Source of the DNA: Cyanophora paradoxa
Taxonomy: Eukaryota > Glaucocystophyceae > Cyanophorales > Cyanophoraceae
Assembly: GCA_004431415.1 (NCBI GenBank)
Contig: QPMI01000416.1
Coordinates: 1-64,000 of the forward strand
Direction of reading: 5' to 3'
Length of the DNA: 64,000 nucleotides
The position numbers were made by a program, and so were the translations under genes. Below are positions 53,450-61,460 of this stretch, in pieces; position 1 is the stretch's first letter; each line of letters starts with the position of its first letter. The notes under the pieces were generated by a model. It was not told the origin of the DNA and searched no databases. It saw only the letters and a program-made list of their open reading frames with translations.

Positions 53450-56400
53450 CAGCCGAATGGAAGGCTATGTATGCCGTCGCCTGATATGCAGCGCTTGCTA
53501 TCGAATTGGGTCAGCGCTATCCGCTTGCTCTCCAAATCATATAAGTGGTGGCATCGCCGTTGCTTGTTTACTACTGTTACTGTTTTTGTGATCCCGTCAA
53601 ATAGGCAGCGCTTAAAGTCGTCGAAATGCACCTCTTTCGAGGCTGTCCCGCTCATTTTTACCTTGTCGTAGCTCTCGGTGCGGAAAGCATATAGCTTCGG
53701 TCGCAGCCCCACATACTCCACTATCTTGACGTCGGGCATCTCATTTTTATATTTACCGGGAACCATCCGGTTCTCGGGACTATAAGGGCAGTCTAAATAA
53801 GGGCTGATCGCTCGCATGCCCGCTTCCAGATCCGCGCTCTCTATATACAGACAGAACGAGTCGGTATCGTGGAACAGCAGCTGAGCTTGCGAGAAAGTCG
53901 GTCGGATCACGTCGTAAAAGAAGCTATAATTATGCAGCTTCGCGGCATCCAGCACATAAGCGCCAATCGCAACCGGTTTATCGAGTTTTACGTGTTTACT
54001 ATACATTTCGAATGCAACCGCAGTCTCGTTTAATACATTCGTCGCTTTTACCAGTGGGCTCGCCGCATATTTCTTAAACAGCTTCGTGCTGTTTGCAATC
54101 TTTACCACTGAGCGCCCGCGACACGATTCCAGGCATTTACCGTAAATAGCATTGTTCATTAATTTAAAGAAGTCGCTCTCGAATTTATTCCGGGCTTCCT
54201 TTCGCAGTTTCGTGTTCAGATCTATATAGGGCTTCATAAATGCGGCGGTTGCAAACGAGAGCACGCGGTGAATCTTAGTAACTACGATCCCCTTTTTTAC
54301 CATATAGAGCAGCATCGGCTGAGAGACCACGTAATTATATTTCGGAGTAAACGAGGCGATCAGCTTCGGATCTTTACTGAGCTTCTCGCCGCTAATCTCC
54401 AAAAGCCCACGCTGATATTTCCCGAGCATGTCCACAGTAATTACCTCTTTACTCACGATCAGCGGGAAATCGCGATGGTCGCCCTTTAAATAGTCCGGAT
54501 ATGCAAGGTCGACCTCTATAAATGCACTCCGCCCTACAACCTCGGTAAAAGCTGTGCTTGTGTCGTCCCAGCGATAGTCCCCGACCGGTAAAGGCTGACT
54601 GAGCGCATAGCCATATAGATTATTCGCATCCAATAGCACTATATGTTTATCCTCGCTATTCGCCTCGGCATATCGTGTGGGCATGGTCGCAAAGCCGCCC
54701 CTAATCGCCCGCTCAATAAATTCGTATTGATCCGCATCGCTGATCTGTTCTATCGCGACCCTCGTATGCTTTAACATCGCGTCCCACGATAGTCCCGGTG
54801 CGCTCACATAATGCGTGGGATCCAGTCCGTATTGCTCATGGGCGAGCATGCTGAATTTACCGAATTTTACCATGAGATCATTAACATCGGACGCCTGAAA
54901 ATCCATGAAATTCGAGGCGTCTATAAACTTGTAAAGTCCCCACTGTAAAGAGAGATACTCGTCGAAATTCTTACTTAGGATCTCGACCCGCAGCTTGTCG
55001 TCTTGCTGTGCGATTTTCCTGAATATAGCATGCCCGCACTCGTCCATCCGATCAATAACCACGGCTACTTTCGTTTGCTTTGAGATCCGCCTATGTAAAT
55101 TGCACTTTCGGCAAGCTTTCCCTATATAATCGCCGCTTTGGTGACAGTGATCGCGCACAGGGAAGTTTTCGTGGGTAAACCGCTGATTGCATATATAGCA
55201 GTGTTTGGTCAGCTTATAGGCTTGCTTTTGCGCCTCTGTGAGCGGGATCATAGGCGTGTTGGTAAATAGGGTATTAAGCATCTCGCGACACAGATCCCCT
55301 AACGTGGTAAACATCTGTCCCAGCGGATCCACGCCCTCGAATTCGTGATTTTCAACATGAGAGCCCATAACAACATTAAGTGCCACCGACTTTACCTCTC
55401 GCTTGGTTCGATTTGGTTCATTAGGAACCGGCACCGACTCCATTTCTACCTTGCAATAGCAGACCGTGGGCAGCCACACCATTTTCCTTAGGTGTTGCAG
55501 TCCGAAAGTAATAAAGCTTCCGGGTTCCGGGCATTTACCTTTACTGAGCCGCCAATCTATACAGCGATTAGAGTCGGTGTGGCTATCGAGTTTCTCCTGT
55601 GATCTAAACCGGGACAAGCAGGTTTCGCAGTAGAAAATGCGCCCGTCGTTTGCTTTATCAAAGGTGGTCTTTAAGAGGCGGCTCAGTGACATTATCGTAA
55701 TATAGTGACCCTGTCCGTTTGCGTCCTCGATCAGCAGCAGGTTTACCTTCGATTTACGACGCGGATTACTTGACATGTGCAGTGGGTAAAAGGTTTGGGT
55801 CGCATTGTCGGCGCCATATATATTAATTGACAGCTCGGGATTATTGTCCTCGAAACGATCTATTAATGCAGCATCGCAAGCCACCGGGAAAGTAATGCCT
55901 GAGAAGTCGAGTTCAGTCAACCACCGCCTATATTGGAACGGATCATTACGTTTGTGTCTGTTTATGTCGTTTCTGTGCAGCCATGCGAGGATAGCGTAAT
56001 TAAAACAGTCGTGACCATCGATATTCTTAATATTTACTGTGGCTCGCTTTAATCCAATCCATTCGGGGGTCTCAATGTAGCAACCGCCCATCGGCGCATA
56101 TGACAAAACGGCGACATGTAGCTTATCTAATTTACTGAGCCGGTAGCTGTCGACCTGTATCATCTGTTCATTCATTTGCTGAGCTACACCCACTAACTCA
56201 GTGAGAATATTGCGCGACCTTGTGATTACGAAATAATCGCTGTAAATGTGTTTGGTGATAAAAACGTTAGGATCACTCACTTTTACGTATCGGCAGATGA
56301 ATGTAAGGCGCACCTTAATAGCTTTAAGCTCGTCCAGCCTCTCTTTCAGCCGCCCAGGCAGATTTGCAGCGATGGTAGTGAGAAATTCCACCGGATCTAA

Positions 56401-56709
56401 GATTATCTGTTCATCCGCCTTATAGCTATACCAGGCGTATGCTTTATTCATTGCGAAACCGTCGTCCTCATCGGGTTCTATGACGGCTAAGCGCCTCCCT
56501 TCGGTATAGAAGCGCTCCACATTTTCCAGGCGATTGTAGAGCTCGTCGGCAATATTCGCAAGGTTAGCTAAGCGGGGTTTTCGATCTAAGATCGCCGCCC
56601 TCCGATCGTATTCGGCTTCGGTGATCTCCCCAGTGACTAAAAGACTACCTAACAAGCCTAATATTTCGTCCTTTTTCTCTTTTATAAGGCGATTAGTTTG
56701 GCGGGGCAT
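53446..56709 (-). CDS. polB: Protein-primed family B DNA polymerase (1087 aa)
   Basis: Replicates the viral genome. The N-terminal third matches the Polinton-type extension: F-N-Y-A-I-L-A-W, F-Y-P-L-H-M-S, V-N-L-L-L-I-E, H-Y-I-T-I, then a CxxC...H finger (C-E-T-C-L-S-R-F). A second Cys/His module (C-Y-I-C-N-Q-R-F ... V-R-D-H-C-H ... C-R-K-C-N-L) follows at about residues 500-545. Polymerase motifs are intact: A in L-L-D-A-N-N-L-Y-G (about 54640), B in K-L-M-N-N-A-I-Y-G-K (about 54150), C in H-D-T-D-S (about 53860). The Y-G-L-D-P-T-H-Y-V-S-A-P-G-L-S-W block is also typical. The exonuclease appears degraded: the D-x-E of Exo I reads K-V-E, the Exo II Y-D reads E-C, and the Exo II-III spacer is short. 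The ATG at 56709 follows a shared upstream motif. Confidence 0.92.
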   Translation of the reverse strand: MPRQTNRLIKEKKDEILGLLGSLLVTGEITEAEYDRRAAILDRKPRLANLANIADELYNRLENVERFYTEGRRLAVIEPDEDDGFAMNKAYAWYSYKADEQIILDPVEFLTTIAANLPGRLKERLDELKAIKVRLTFICRYVKVSDPNVFITKHIYSDYFVITRSRNILTELVGVAQQMNEQMIQVDSYRLSKLDKLHVAVLSYAPMGGCYIETPEWIGLKRATVNIKNIDGHDCFNYAILAWLHRNDINRHKRNDPFQYRRWLTELDFSGITFPVACDAALIDRFEDNNPELSINIYGADNATQTFYPLHMSSNPRRKSKVNLLLIEDANGQGHYITIMSLSRLLKTTFDKANDGRIFYCETCLSRFRSQEKLDSHTDSNRCIDWRLSKGKCPEPGSFITFGLQHLRKMVWLPTVCYCKVEMESVPVPNEPNRTKREVKSVALNVVMGSHVENHEFEGVDPLGQMFTTLGDLCREMLNTLFTNTPMIPLTEAQKQAYKLTKHCYICNQRFTHENFPVRDHCHQSGDYIGKACRKCNLHRRISKQTKVAVVIDRMDECGHAIFRKIAQQDDKLRVEILSKNFDEYLSLQWGLYKFIDASNFMDFQASDVNDLMVKFGKFSMLAHEQYGLDPTHYVSAPGLSWDAMLKHTRVAIEQISDADQYEFIERAIRGGFATMPTRYAEANSEDKHIVLLDANNLYGYALSQPLPVGDYRWDDTSTAFTEVVGRSAFIEVDLAYPDYLKGDHRDFPLIVSKEVITVDMLGKYQRGLLEISGEKLSKDPKLIASFTPKYNYVVSQPMLLYMVKKGIVVTKIHRVLSFATAAFMKPYIDLNTKLRKEARNKFESDFFKLMNNAIYGKCLESCRGRSVVKIANSTKLFKKYAASPLVKATNVLNETAVAFEMYSKHVKLDKPVAIGAYVLDAAKLHNYSFFYDVIRPTFSQAQLLFHDTDSFCLYIESADLEAGMRAISPYLDCPYSPENRMVPGKYKNEMPDVKIVEYVGLRPKLYAFRTESYDKVKMSGTASKEVHFDDFKRCLFDGITKTVTVVNKQRRCHHLYDLESKRIALTQFDSKRCISGDGIHSLPFGC

Positions 56710-56717
56710 CTTTTACT

Positions 56718-56737
56718 CTAAGGGAACATTTTTATTT
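56718..56737 (-). promoter_or_regulatory. Upstream motif of the polymerase gene
   Basis: Coding-strand AAAATAAAAATGTTCCCTTA, a weaker member of the shared motif, 8 bases before the polymerase ATG and overlapping the 3' end of the gene at 56732. Confidence 0.45.
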
Positions 56738-56977
56738 TGCGATTCCAGCGCGTTCAGTGAGCTTAGTGACGCTCCGGACTGTGAGCTTTACATTTTCGGG
56801 AAGTATAACGGTGAGCTCAATGTTATCAGCTTTAATAACATGGGCGCGGCGCTTCTGTTTCTTTGCATCCAAATGGTGCATTCGCCATAGCAATTCGGCT
56901 ATTGCATCTGTATCACCCGAATCAGCGAGTCGAATCAATTGATCGCGGGACATCACATTAACATCGTAGGTCTCCAT
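56732..56977 (-). CDS. Small viral protein of unknown function (81 aa)
   Basis: The first ATG (56977) gives M-E-T-Y-D-V-N-V-M; the longer frame to 57001 has only a TTG start. The protein is mostly helical with a basic middle (D-A-K-K-Q-K-R-R-A-H-V) and a beta-like C-terminal half (I-E-L-T-V-I-L-P-E-N-V-K-L-T-V). It lies 22 bp upstream of PolB, on the same strand. No family recognised. Confidence 0.6.
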   Translation of the reverse strand: METYDVNVMSRDQLIRLADSGDTDAIAELLWRMHHLDAKKQKRRAHVIKADNIELTVILPENVKLTVRSVTKLTERAGIAK

Positions 56978-57084
56978 TTCTAAGTCACTACAAACAATCA
57001 AAGGAACTCTTATATAACATGATCAATTTTTACATATTCATGTTTAAAGTTCCACAAATATTAAAAGGGGCTTACTGAAAATGG

Positions 57085-57181
57085 TCAGTGTTACAGGTGT
57101 TACAGGTCTATCCCAAAGTCCGCCCTAGGAGGGGGTCTCGGTTCCCGAGTTTGGGATGAACCTGTAACACCTGTAACAACG
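57085..57181. repeat. Fifth copy of the TGTTACAGG hairpin, inside the virus
   Basis: Same arms (two TGTTACAGG nonamers each side), the same CTAGGAGGGGG loop element and the same flanks (CTTACTGA before, AACGTAAACAACTACAA after) as the four copies at 48.2-49.1 kb. It sits between the helicase stop and the small gene at 56732, in a place where it could act on replication or terminate transcription. Confidence 0.9.
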
Positions 57182-57251
57182 TAAACAACTACAATTTGCC
57201 GCAGGTTATAAAAAATACACACGAAAGTAATCATTTTCAATTCATTTGTAA

Positions 57252-59597
57252 TTAGGCTTCGATATCATCATCTAGAAATTCGTTTTGGTGGTGCATCTTG
57301 GCTTTCATTCCGAAATAGCCGCGCATCAGTGCGCCTCTCTCCCGCTTGGGCTCGGATTTAACATTGAATATCTCGCGAACTCGCTTTCCAATTGTTGTGG
57401 GCTCCGCCTTATCATCGACCTGTCTATATTTCTTCACAATAGAGTCACTCGAAATAAAGTCATCGCGGCTTCCAGTCCTCTCATAGGTATTTTTGAGCCA
57501 TTCGCCGAGCTTATCATTTTCAGCGAAATACTCAGAGCCACAGTCGACAATCGATTGGGGTGGGTTTTGCATCAAAGTGGCAAGGTCTTGTTGGGCGAGC
57601 ATATCCAGGAAAATAGACATTTGCGCCATCTTATACTCATCATCATGCAATAGAGTCATCAGCTTGGTATCAGCTTTCTTTTCGCCCTCCTTGGGATTCG
57701 GCTTAAATACACACTTGAATGTGTAGTAAACCAGCCTTCGCAAAATAGCTTCGTCAGCCTTGCTGAGAGACAGGTTATCATTGGTGGACAGGAATATTTG
57801 ACACATGGGAATAAAGGTTACAGGATCCTTAAAGAGAGCGCGAACCTTCATCTCATTTCCACCTGTGATTTCCTTAATCTTACTGATTTGGAGCTTGTCA
57901 CCATCCTCCGCCTCATTACTGAACACAATGCGTTTGCCCAGAATTGCAGCAAGCTCGGGTGTGGCATCGGACGAGTTCTTCTTTGGCTTTGTCCAATAGC
58001 TCATGCTGATTGAGCCGAAATAATCGCCGAAAGTCTGTTTCACCATCTCTTGAATGCAGGATTTCCCATTCGCGCCCTTTCCAGACCAGAAATTGAACTT
58101 CTGAATATCTGTGCGACCTGTGAGAGCGAAAGCAAGCGACCCGAGAATATAATTGCGCTCCTCATACTCTTCGATTATATCTGTATAGATTGACTGAATT
58201 TTCGCTACTTTCTCACGGTCGACAGCCATATACTCGTAACCCACTGTCTTGCTCACCATATCAGTAGGCTTTCCCTTTCTGAATGTCTTGGTGTTAATAT
58301 CAAAGACCCCATTATCGAAACCAATGATATTAGTGACAGTATCGAGTTTTTCAAAGAATGTGGGATCGCTGAACATTACAATTAGATCAGTAATAAGAGA
58401 TGTGCGATAGGATGTTTGTTTGAGATTCTTGCCAATATTCACAGCGAGTTTAGCCTTTTCCTCTAAGCTTTGCCTATTCTCTTCGTCCCTCATCGCAGCT
58501 GTTCCCAGGCTATATGAGCGAGACAGAAACACAGGGCATACCTTGCAGCTGAGTGCAAGATAAATTCGTTTTCCAGTGTCATCCATCTCCCAGATTCCAT
58601 TATCCCTGTTAAACTCGAACCAGGTCTTATTTGAGTAGCGATAATCATCTTTGAGAACTACATGCGACACTTTCGCGACATCATAGTGTGCACCATTCGA
58701 TCCAATTGCCTTATCAATGAGAACTATCAGCTCAGTATCCTTTTCAGTTTTCGTCCTGACCTCAATAATTCGCTTCTTGCATCGAGAACTGTAACTCGAA
58801 ACAATGAATTTGTCCTTTGCATCGGGATCTGAAATTTTAATCACATACCAGCTATTGCTATCATGCGAATTGGTGCAGCAGGGGCAGACTCCGCCTTTGT
58901 TCTGAGCTGTGAAGTTGTAGCCATTTTCGGTTTGACTGATGATTGTTGGGAAATCGAACCCGAACTCAGTTAGTTTGTCTTTGAGAGCTGTAAGGAATTC
59001 ATTGCCATGTATCTTCGACTGATCAATGTCACGGATGAACGGCTTTTTGTAGTTCTCAATCATCCAGCTTTGGAATTCCGCAGATGGCTCAATTAACTCG
59101 CATTCAGCAGCCCATGGCTCCCTGATCCATGTCTTGTTTGGGCTTGGGCAGACATTAATTACCCCGGCAGTTCCAGTAGAGCAAACCGTTTTCAGATCGA
59201 TCTTATCATAGCCCCGGAAAGCTCCGGGTTTGTCAAACAGTTTCAGCTCATCGAACTTGGGAGGTCGAGCGAAGAACACATGATAACCCTTGCTTGTTTT
59301 CTCGATTGGAATAGCAGCTGTGAAATCGTTGGGGAAAAGCTCTTCGAACTTATTGAAATCCTCCTCCTGATCGAAATCAATACAGACGATGTTGCGAGCG
59401 AGAATTCCCCATGCAATATACCTGTTTTCCTTAACGGCGTCCTCGTATTTCTTCCAGTTCCAGGCTCCATTTTTATGGGGAAATTCAGGTTGTTTGGTTA
59501 CAGGATCGACCGGAATAAGGAGGTTTTGAGCCAGCTCATCGGTCGAACGAAGCCACTTAGTGAGTTTGGTGAGCATCGATTTACTTTTGGTGTCCAT
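57252..59597 (-). CDS. Primase-superfamily 3 helicase (D5-like, 781 aa)
   Basis: Bifunctional replication protein. The N-terminal archaeo-eukaryotic primase-like domain shows D-F-D (I-V-C-I-D-F-D-Q-E), S-K-G-Y-H-V-F-F and K-I-D-L-K-T, the expected metal-binding Asp pair, His and third Asp. A Cys cluster (V-C-P-C-C-T-N) at about residue 238 may bind zinc. The C-terminal SF3 helicase has Walker A G-K-G-A-N-G-K-S (about 58060), Walker B R-I-V-F-S-N-E-A-E (about 57925) and motif C Q-I-F-L-S-T-N-D (about 57785), all intact. ATG at 59597 with the shared motif 16 bases upstream. A hairpin repeat follows its stop codon. Found in Mavirus-type virophages and many Polinton-like viruses. Confidence 0.9.
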   Translation of the reverse strand: MDTKSKSMLTKLTKWLRSTDELAQNLLIPVDPVTKQPEFPHKNGAWNWKKYEDAVKENRYIAWGILARNIVCIDFDQEEDFNKFEELFPNDFTAAIPIEKTSKGYHVFFARPPKFDELKLFDKPGAFRGYDKIDLKTVCSTGTAGVINVCPSPNKTWIREPWAAECELIEPSAEFQSWMIENYKKPFIRDIDQSKIHGNEFLTALKDKLTEFGFDFPTIISQTENGYNFTAQNKGGVCPCCTNSHDSNSWYVIKISDPDAKDKFIVSSYSSRCKKRIIEVRTKTEKDTELIVLIDKAIGSNGAHYDVAKVSHVVLKDDYRYSNKTWFEFNRDNGIWEMDDTGKRIYLALSCKVCPVFLSRSYSLGTAAMRDEENRQSLEEKAKLAVNIGKNLKQTSYRTSLITDLIVMFSDPTFFEKLDTVTNIIGFDNGVFDINTKTFRKGKPTDMVSKTVGYEYMAVDREKVAKIQSIYTDIIEEYEERNYILGSLAFALTGRTDIQKFNFWSGKGANGKSCIQEMVKQTFGDYFGSISMSYWTKPKKNSSDATPELAAILGKRIVFSNEAEDGDKLQISKIKEITGGNEMKVRALFKDPVTFIPMCQIFLSTNDNLSLSKADEAILRRLVYYTFKCVFKPNPKEGEKKADTKLMTLLHDDEYKMAQMSIFLDMLAQQDLATLMQNPPQSIVDCGSEYFAENDKLGEWLKNTYERTGSRDDFISSDSIVKKYRQVDDKAEPTTIGKRVREIFNVKSEPKRERGALMRGYFGMKAKMHHQNEFLDDDIEA

Positions 59598-59613
59598 TTG
59601 TCGCTTTCTACCT

Positions 59614-59633
59614 TAATGCAAGAAATTAATTTT
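59614..59633 (-). promoter_or_regulatory. Shared viral upstream motif (primase-helicase)
   Basis: Coding-strand AAAATTAATTTCTTGCATTA, ending 16 bases before the ATG at 59597. TTTCTTGCATTA parallels TTTCTCGCATAA upstream of the 223-residue gene. Confidence 0.6.
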
Positions 59634-59776
59634 TCTTAGGCTGATCAAATTTTGGCGAGTTGTCTTTAAATGCCCTACAAATTTTTTCCCGATGACTAAA
59701 AACGATTAGGGAGCTTGCCGATATGCATCGGAAAGCCGCTTGAAAAATAAGGAATGGATTCAGCGGCGGATTGCGT

Positions 59777-59998
59777 TCAATACTTGCGGGGTCGCCCGCG
59801 GTTTCCACTGTGAATGCCCTCTTCTTGCTTGCGACGGTAGTAATATTCTAGCGCCTTTTTCTTTTTTAATTCGCGATATTCGGGATCGTCGTTATAGCGC
59901 ATCCGCTGTTTATATATATCCCTGACACGCCAGCCCGCCTTATCGAGATCTACCGGGTTCCCGTTCTTATCATACACAGTCATAGCATGCGTCTCCAT
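59777..59998 (-). CDS. Small basic viral protein with an AT-hook-like tail (73 aa)
   Basis: ATG at 59998, with the strongest copy of the shared motif just upstream. The sequence goes from M-E-T-H-A-M-T-V-Y-D through a charged helix (Y-R-E-L-K-K-K-K-A-L-E-Y-Y-Y-R-R-K-Q-E-E) to G-N-R-G-R-P-R-K-Y. The R-G-R-P-R-K core is the canonical AT-hook that binds the minor groove of AT-rich DNA. A DNA-binding or genome-packaging role fits, but this is inferred from the motif alone. Confidence 0.65.
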   Translation of the reverse strand: METHAMTVYDKNGNPVDLDKAGWRVRDIYKQRMRYNDDPEYRELKKKKALEYYYRRKQEEGIHSGNRGRPRKY

Positions 59999-60013
59999 TG
60001 GTTTACCTTACTT

Positions 60014-60033
60014 TAAGCTGAGAAAATATTTTT
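60014..60033 (-). promoter_or_regulatory. Shared viral upstream motif (AT-hook gene)
   Basis: Coding-strand AAAATATTTTCTCAGCTTAA, ending 15 bases before the ATG at 59998; almost identical to the copy at 53056-53075. Confidence 0.7.
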
Positions 60034-60047
60034 ATCAGTGGTCTTTG

Positions 60048-60188
60048 CTATTTCTTCTTTAAATCATTTTCTGAGCTGTCATTTTTTGTGACCGAAGCGA
60101 GCTCTTCTCTACGTTTTTTAATAGCGGCTTCCAGTGCATATTGCGCGCATTTCCTGTATAGGATCGCGTAGAGATCAGGGTCGGGCAT
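60048..60188 (-). CDS. Very small viral ORF (46 aa)
   Basis: ATG at 60188 to TAG at 60048. The product is M-P-D-P-D-L-Y-A-I-L-Y-R-K-C followed by a charged helix (A-A-I-K-K-R-R-E-E-L-A) and an acidic/basic tail. Composition is protein-like, and an AT-rich block (AATTTTCGCGGTAAATAGTA) lies just before the ATG in the manner of the other viral genes. It is flanked by genes on the same strand. No family recognised; it could be a structural or accessory peptide. Confidence 0.45.
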   Translation of the reverse strand: MPDPDLYAILYRKCAQYALEAAIKKRREELASVTKNDSSENDLKKK

Positions 60189-60215
60189 TCGATACTATTT
60201 ACCGCGAAAATTGTT

Positions 60216-60563
60216 TCAGCGATCGTATTCGCCCAAATAAAGCGGATTAATTGGCGGATATGGCGAATCAACGCGAATATGACCTTCTACGAAATTAGGG
60301 CACGACCGGCGTCGTATATAGGATACTTGCACGTCTTCTATTGCTACCTGTGGGATTATATTGGAGTCAGCGGGCACAGGCGAGGGCGATCGGGATCGTG
60401 GGCGATCGTGATTATCGCTGTGGTTGGAATATACAGATAATCGCCTACCTCCATTGTCCTCGTCCGAAATGTCAACCTCTACGGTTGTGTCGCAGCATCC
60501 GGACTTACAGTGAGATATGAAATGCAGGTGAAACATCTCAATGCATTGTGTGATGAAATTCAT
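60216..60563 (-). CDS. Viral protein with Cys pair and Arg/Ser/Pro-rich middle (115 aa)
   Basis: The first ATG is at 60563 (upstream extension has only a TTG start). The N-terminus is M-N-F-I-T-Q-C-I-E-M-F-H-L-H-F, then S-G-C-C-D, an acidic stretch (V-D-I-S-D-E-D-N-G) and R-P-R-S-R-S-P-S-P-V-P. The C-terminus holds P-Y-P-P-I-N-P-L-Y, a proline-rich motif of the P-P-x-Y general kind though not exact. The Ser-Pro/Arg-Ser stretch suggests a phosphorylated, disordered region. The 5' end overlaps, head to head, the plus-strand ORF at 60541. No family recognised. Confidence 0.5.
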   Translation of the reverse strand: MNFITQCIEMFHLHFISHCKSGCCDTTVEVDISDEDNGGRRLSVYSNHSDNHDRPRSRSPSPVPADSNIIPQVAIEDVQVSYIRRRSCPNFVEGHIRVDSPYPPINPLYLGEYDR

Positions 60564-60792
60564 CGACCCTAATATTGCACAACGTATTAAATATTGGAGA
60601 AAAGAAAAAGGAATGAGGGTGTTACTTGCTCGCCTGTTCCCATACGAATTAGTCGACCTTATAATGGTGTTTGTGGAGCCGACCTGTCCCTTTTGCAAGG
60701 GAATTCATATTAAGACCCGCTCTAAATACGGGCGGATTCATTTATGTTTGAACGACTTGCACATTAGAAGCGACGACGCCCACCGAACATAG
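60541..60792 (+). CDS. Small plus-strand viral ORF (83 aa) with CxxC and F-box-like start
   Basis: ATG at 60541 (or 60553). The protein has a basic helix (I-A-Q-R-I-K-Y-W-R-K-E-K-G), then L-F-P-Y-E-L-V-D-L-I-M-V-F-V, which resembles the first helix of F-box or BC-box motifs, then P-T-C-P-F-C-K-G-I-H and a late Cys (H-L-C-L-N) that might complete a zinc site. It overlaps the gene at 60216-60563 by 23 bp head to head and the gene at 60764 by 29 bp tail to tail. If real, it is one of only two plus-strand viral genes seen. The function is unknown; a ubiquitin-ligase adaptor role would be speculation. Confidence 0.5.
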   Translation: MHCVMKFIDPNIAQRIKYWRKEKGMRVLLARLFPYELVDLIMVFVEPTCPFCKGIHIKTRSKYGRIHLCLNDLHIRSDDAHRT

Positions 60793-61435
60793 ATGACAGA
60801 TTGGCACCCGGCTGTGCATGCACACCCGATGGGTTAACGAAACCGCCCGGCTTTGGTGCATTTTCAGCTATGACTGTCTCTTTTCTTTCGACTGTCTGAA
60901 CATCGGGAACAGTCGCCCGCTCCTTTTCCATTTCCACGCGAACAGCCTGTTTAATCAGCTTGCGCTGTTTGTATTCCTTAGTGAAATCATCAAAGGCTCG
61001 CACAGTAGTGTCGTATGTAGCTAAACGCGCTTCCAGTGCCCTAAACTTCTCCTCTAATTCCTGACCGACTTTCTCGCCCTTGGTCACATAGACAGATGCC
61101 CGCTTTTTAGGGGCTTCCATCGATGCAGGTAAAGCGGCTGTTGCTTCGGCTTTTACCACCTTATTATCGGTTAGCTTTTCGCCTGTGAGCTGTGATTCGG
61201 CGAGGGATTGATCCGCCAGCTTTCTATCAGTGGAATCGACCGGCTCCCGCTTAGCATCCGCCTTTTGAGCACGCTCTGAAACCTTTGTATTCGGGTCAAT
61301 CAGATCGAAATCTATTTGGTCAGAAGCGGCAGCACCGCCAGTGCGACCAGCATCCTCCGCAGGATTAATCTTGCCAGCGACAACAGCGCTTTGATCTTCC
61401 ATTTGGATCGCTTTCCGCGAGTTCTTGGGTGGCAT
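60764..61435 (-). CDS. Viral protein with coiled coil and conserved-looking C-terminal tail (223 aa)
   Basis: ATG at 61435 behind the shared motif. The N-terminal 110 residues are charged and probably disordered (S-E-R-A-Q-K-A-D-A-K-R-E). A coiled coil runs at about residues 128-170 (L-E-E-K-F-R-A-L-E-A-R-L). The C-terminus is Gly/Pro-rich and ends S-S-M-F-G-G-R-R-R-F. It sits immediately downstream of the packaging ATPase on the same strand, inside the morphogenesis block, so a virion or assembly role is likely by position. Family not recognised. Confidence 0.65.
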   Translation of the reverse strand: MPPKNSRKAIQMEDQSAVVAGKINPAEDAGRTGGAAASDQIDFDLIDPNTKVSERAQKADAKREPVDSTDRKLADQSLAESQLTGEKLTDNKVVKAEATAALPASMEAPKKRASVYVTKGEKVGQELEEKFRALEARLATYDTTVRAFDDFTKEYKQRKLIKQAVRVEMEKERATVPDVQTVERKETVIAENAPKPGGFVNPSGVHAQPGANLSSMFGGRRRF

Positions 61436-61444
61436 TTATCATTA

Positions 61445-61460
61445 TGCGAGAAATTTATTC
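61445..61460 (-). promoter_or_regulatory. Shared viral upstream motif (223-residue gene)
   Basis: Coding-strand GAATAAATTTCTCGCA, ending 9 bases before the ATG at 61435; it reaches into the last codon of the ATPase gene. Confidence 0.6.

Noticed and set aside
60059-60271. 70-codon minus ORF overlapping 60048-60188
   Set aside because: It crosses the stop of the 115-residue gene; the 46-residue frame has better composition and an upstream AT-rich block.
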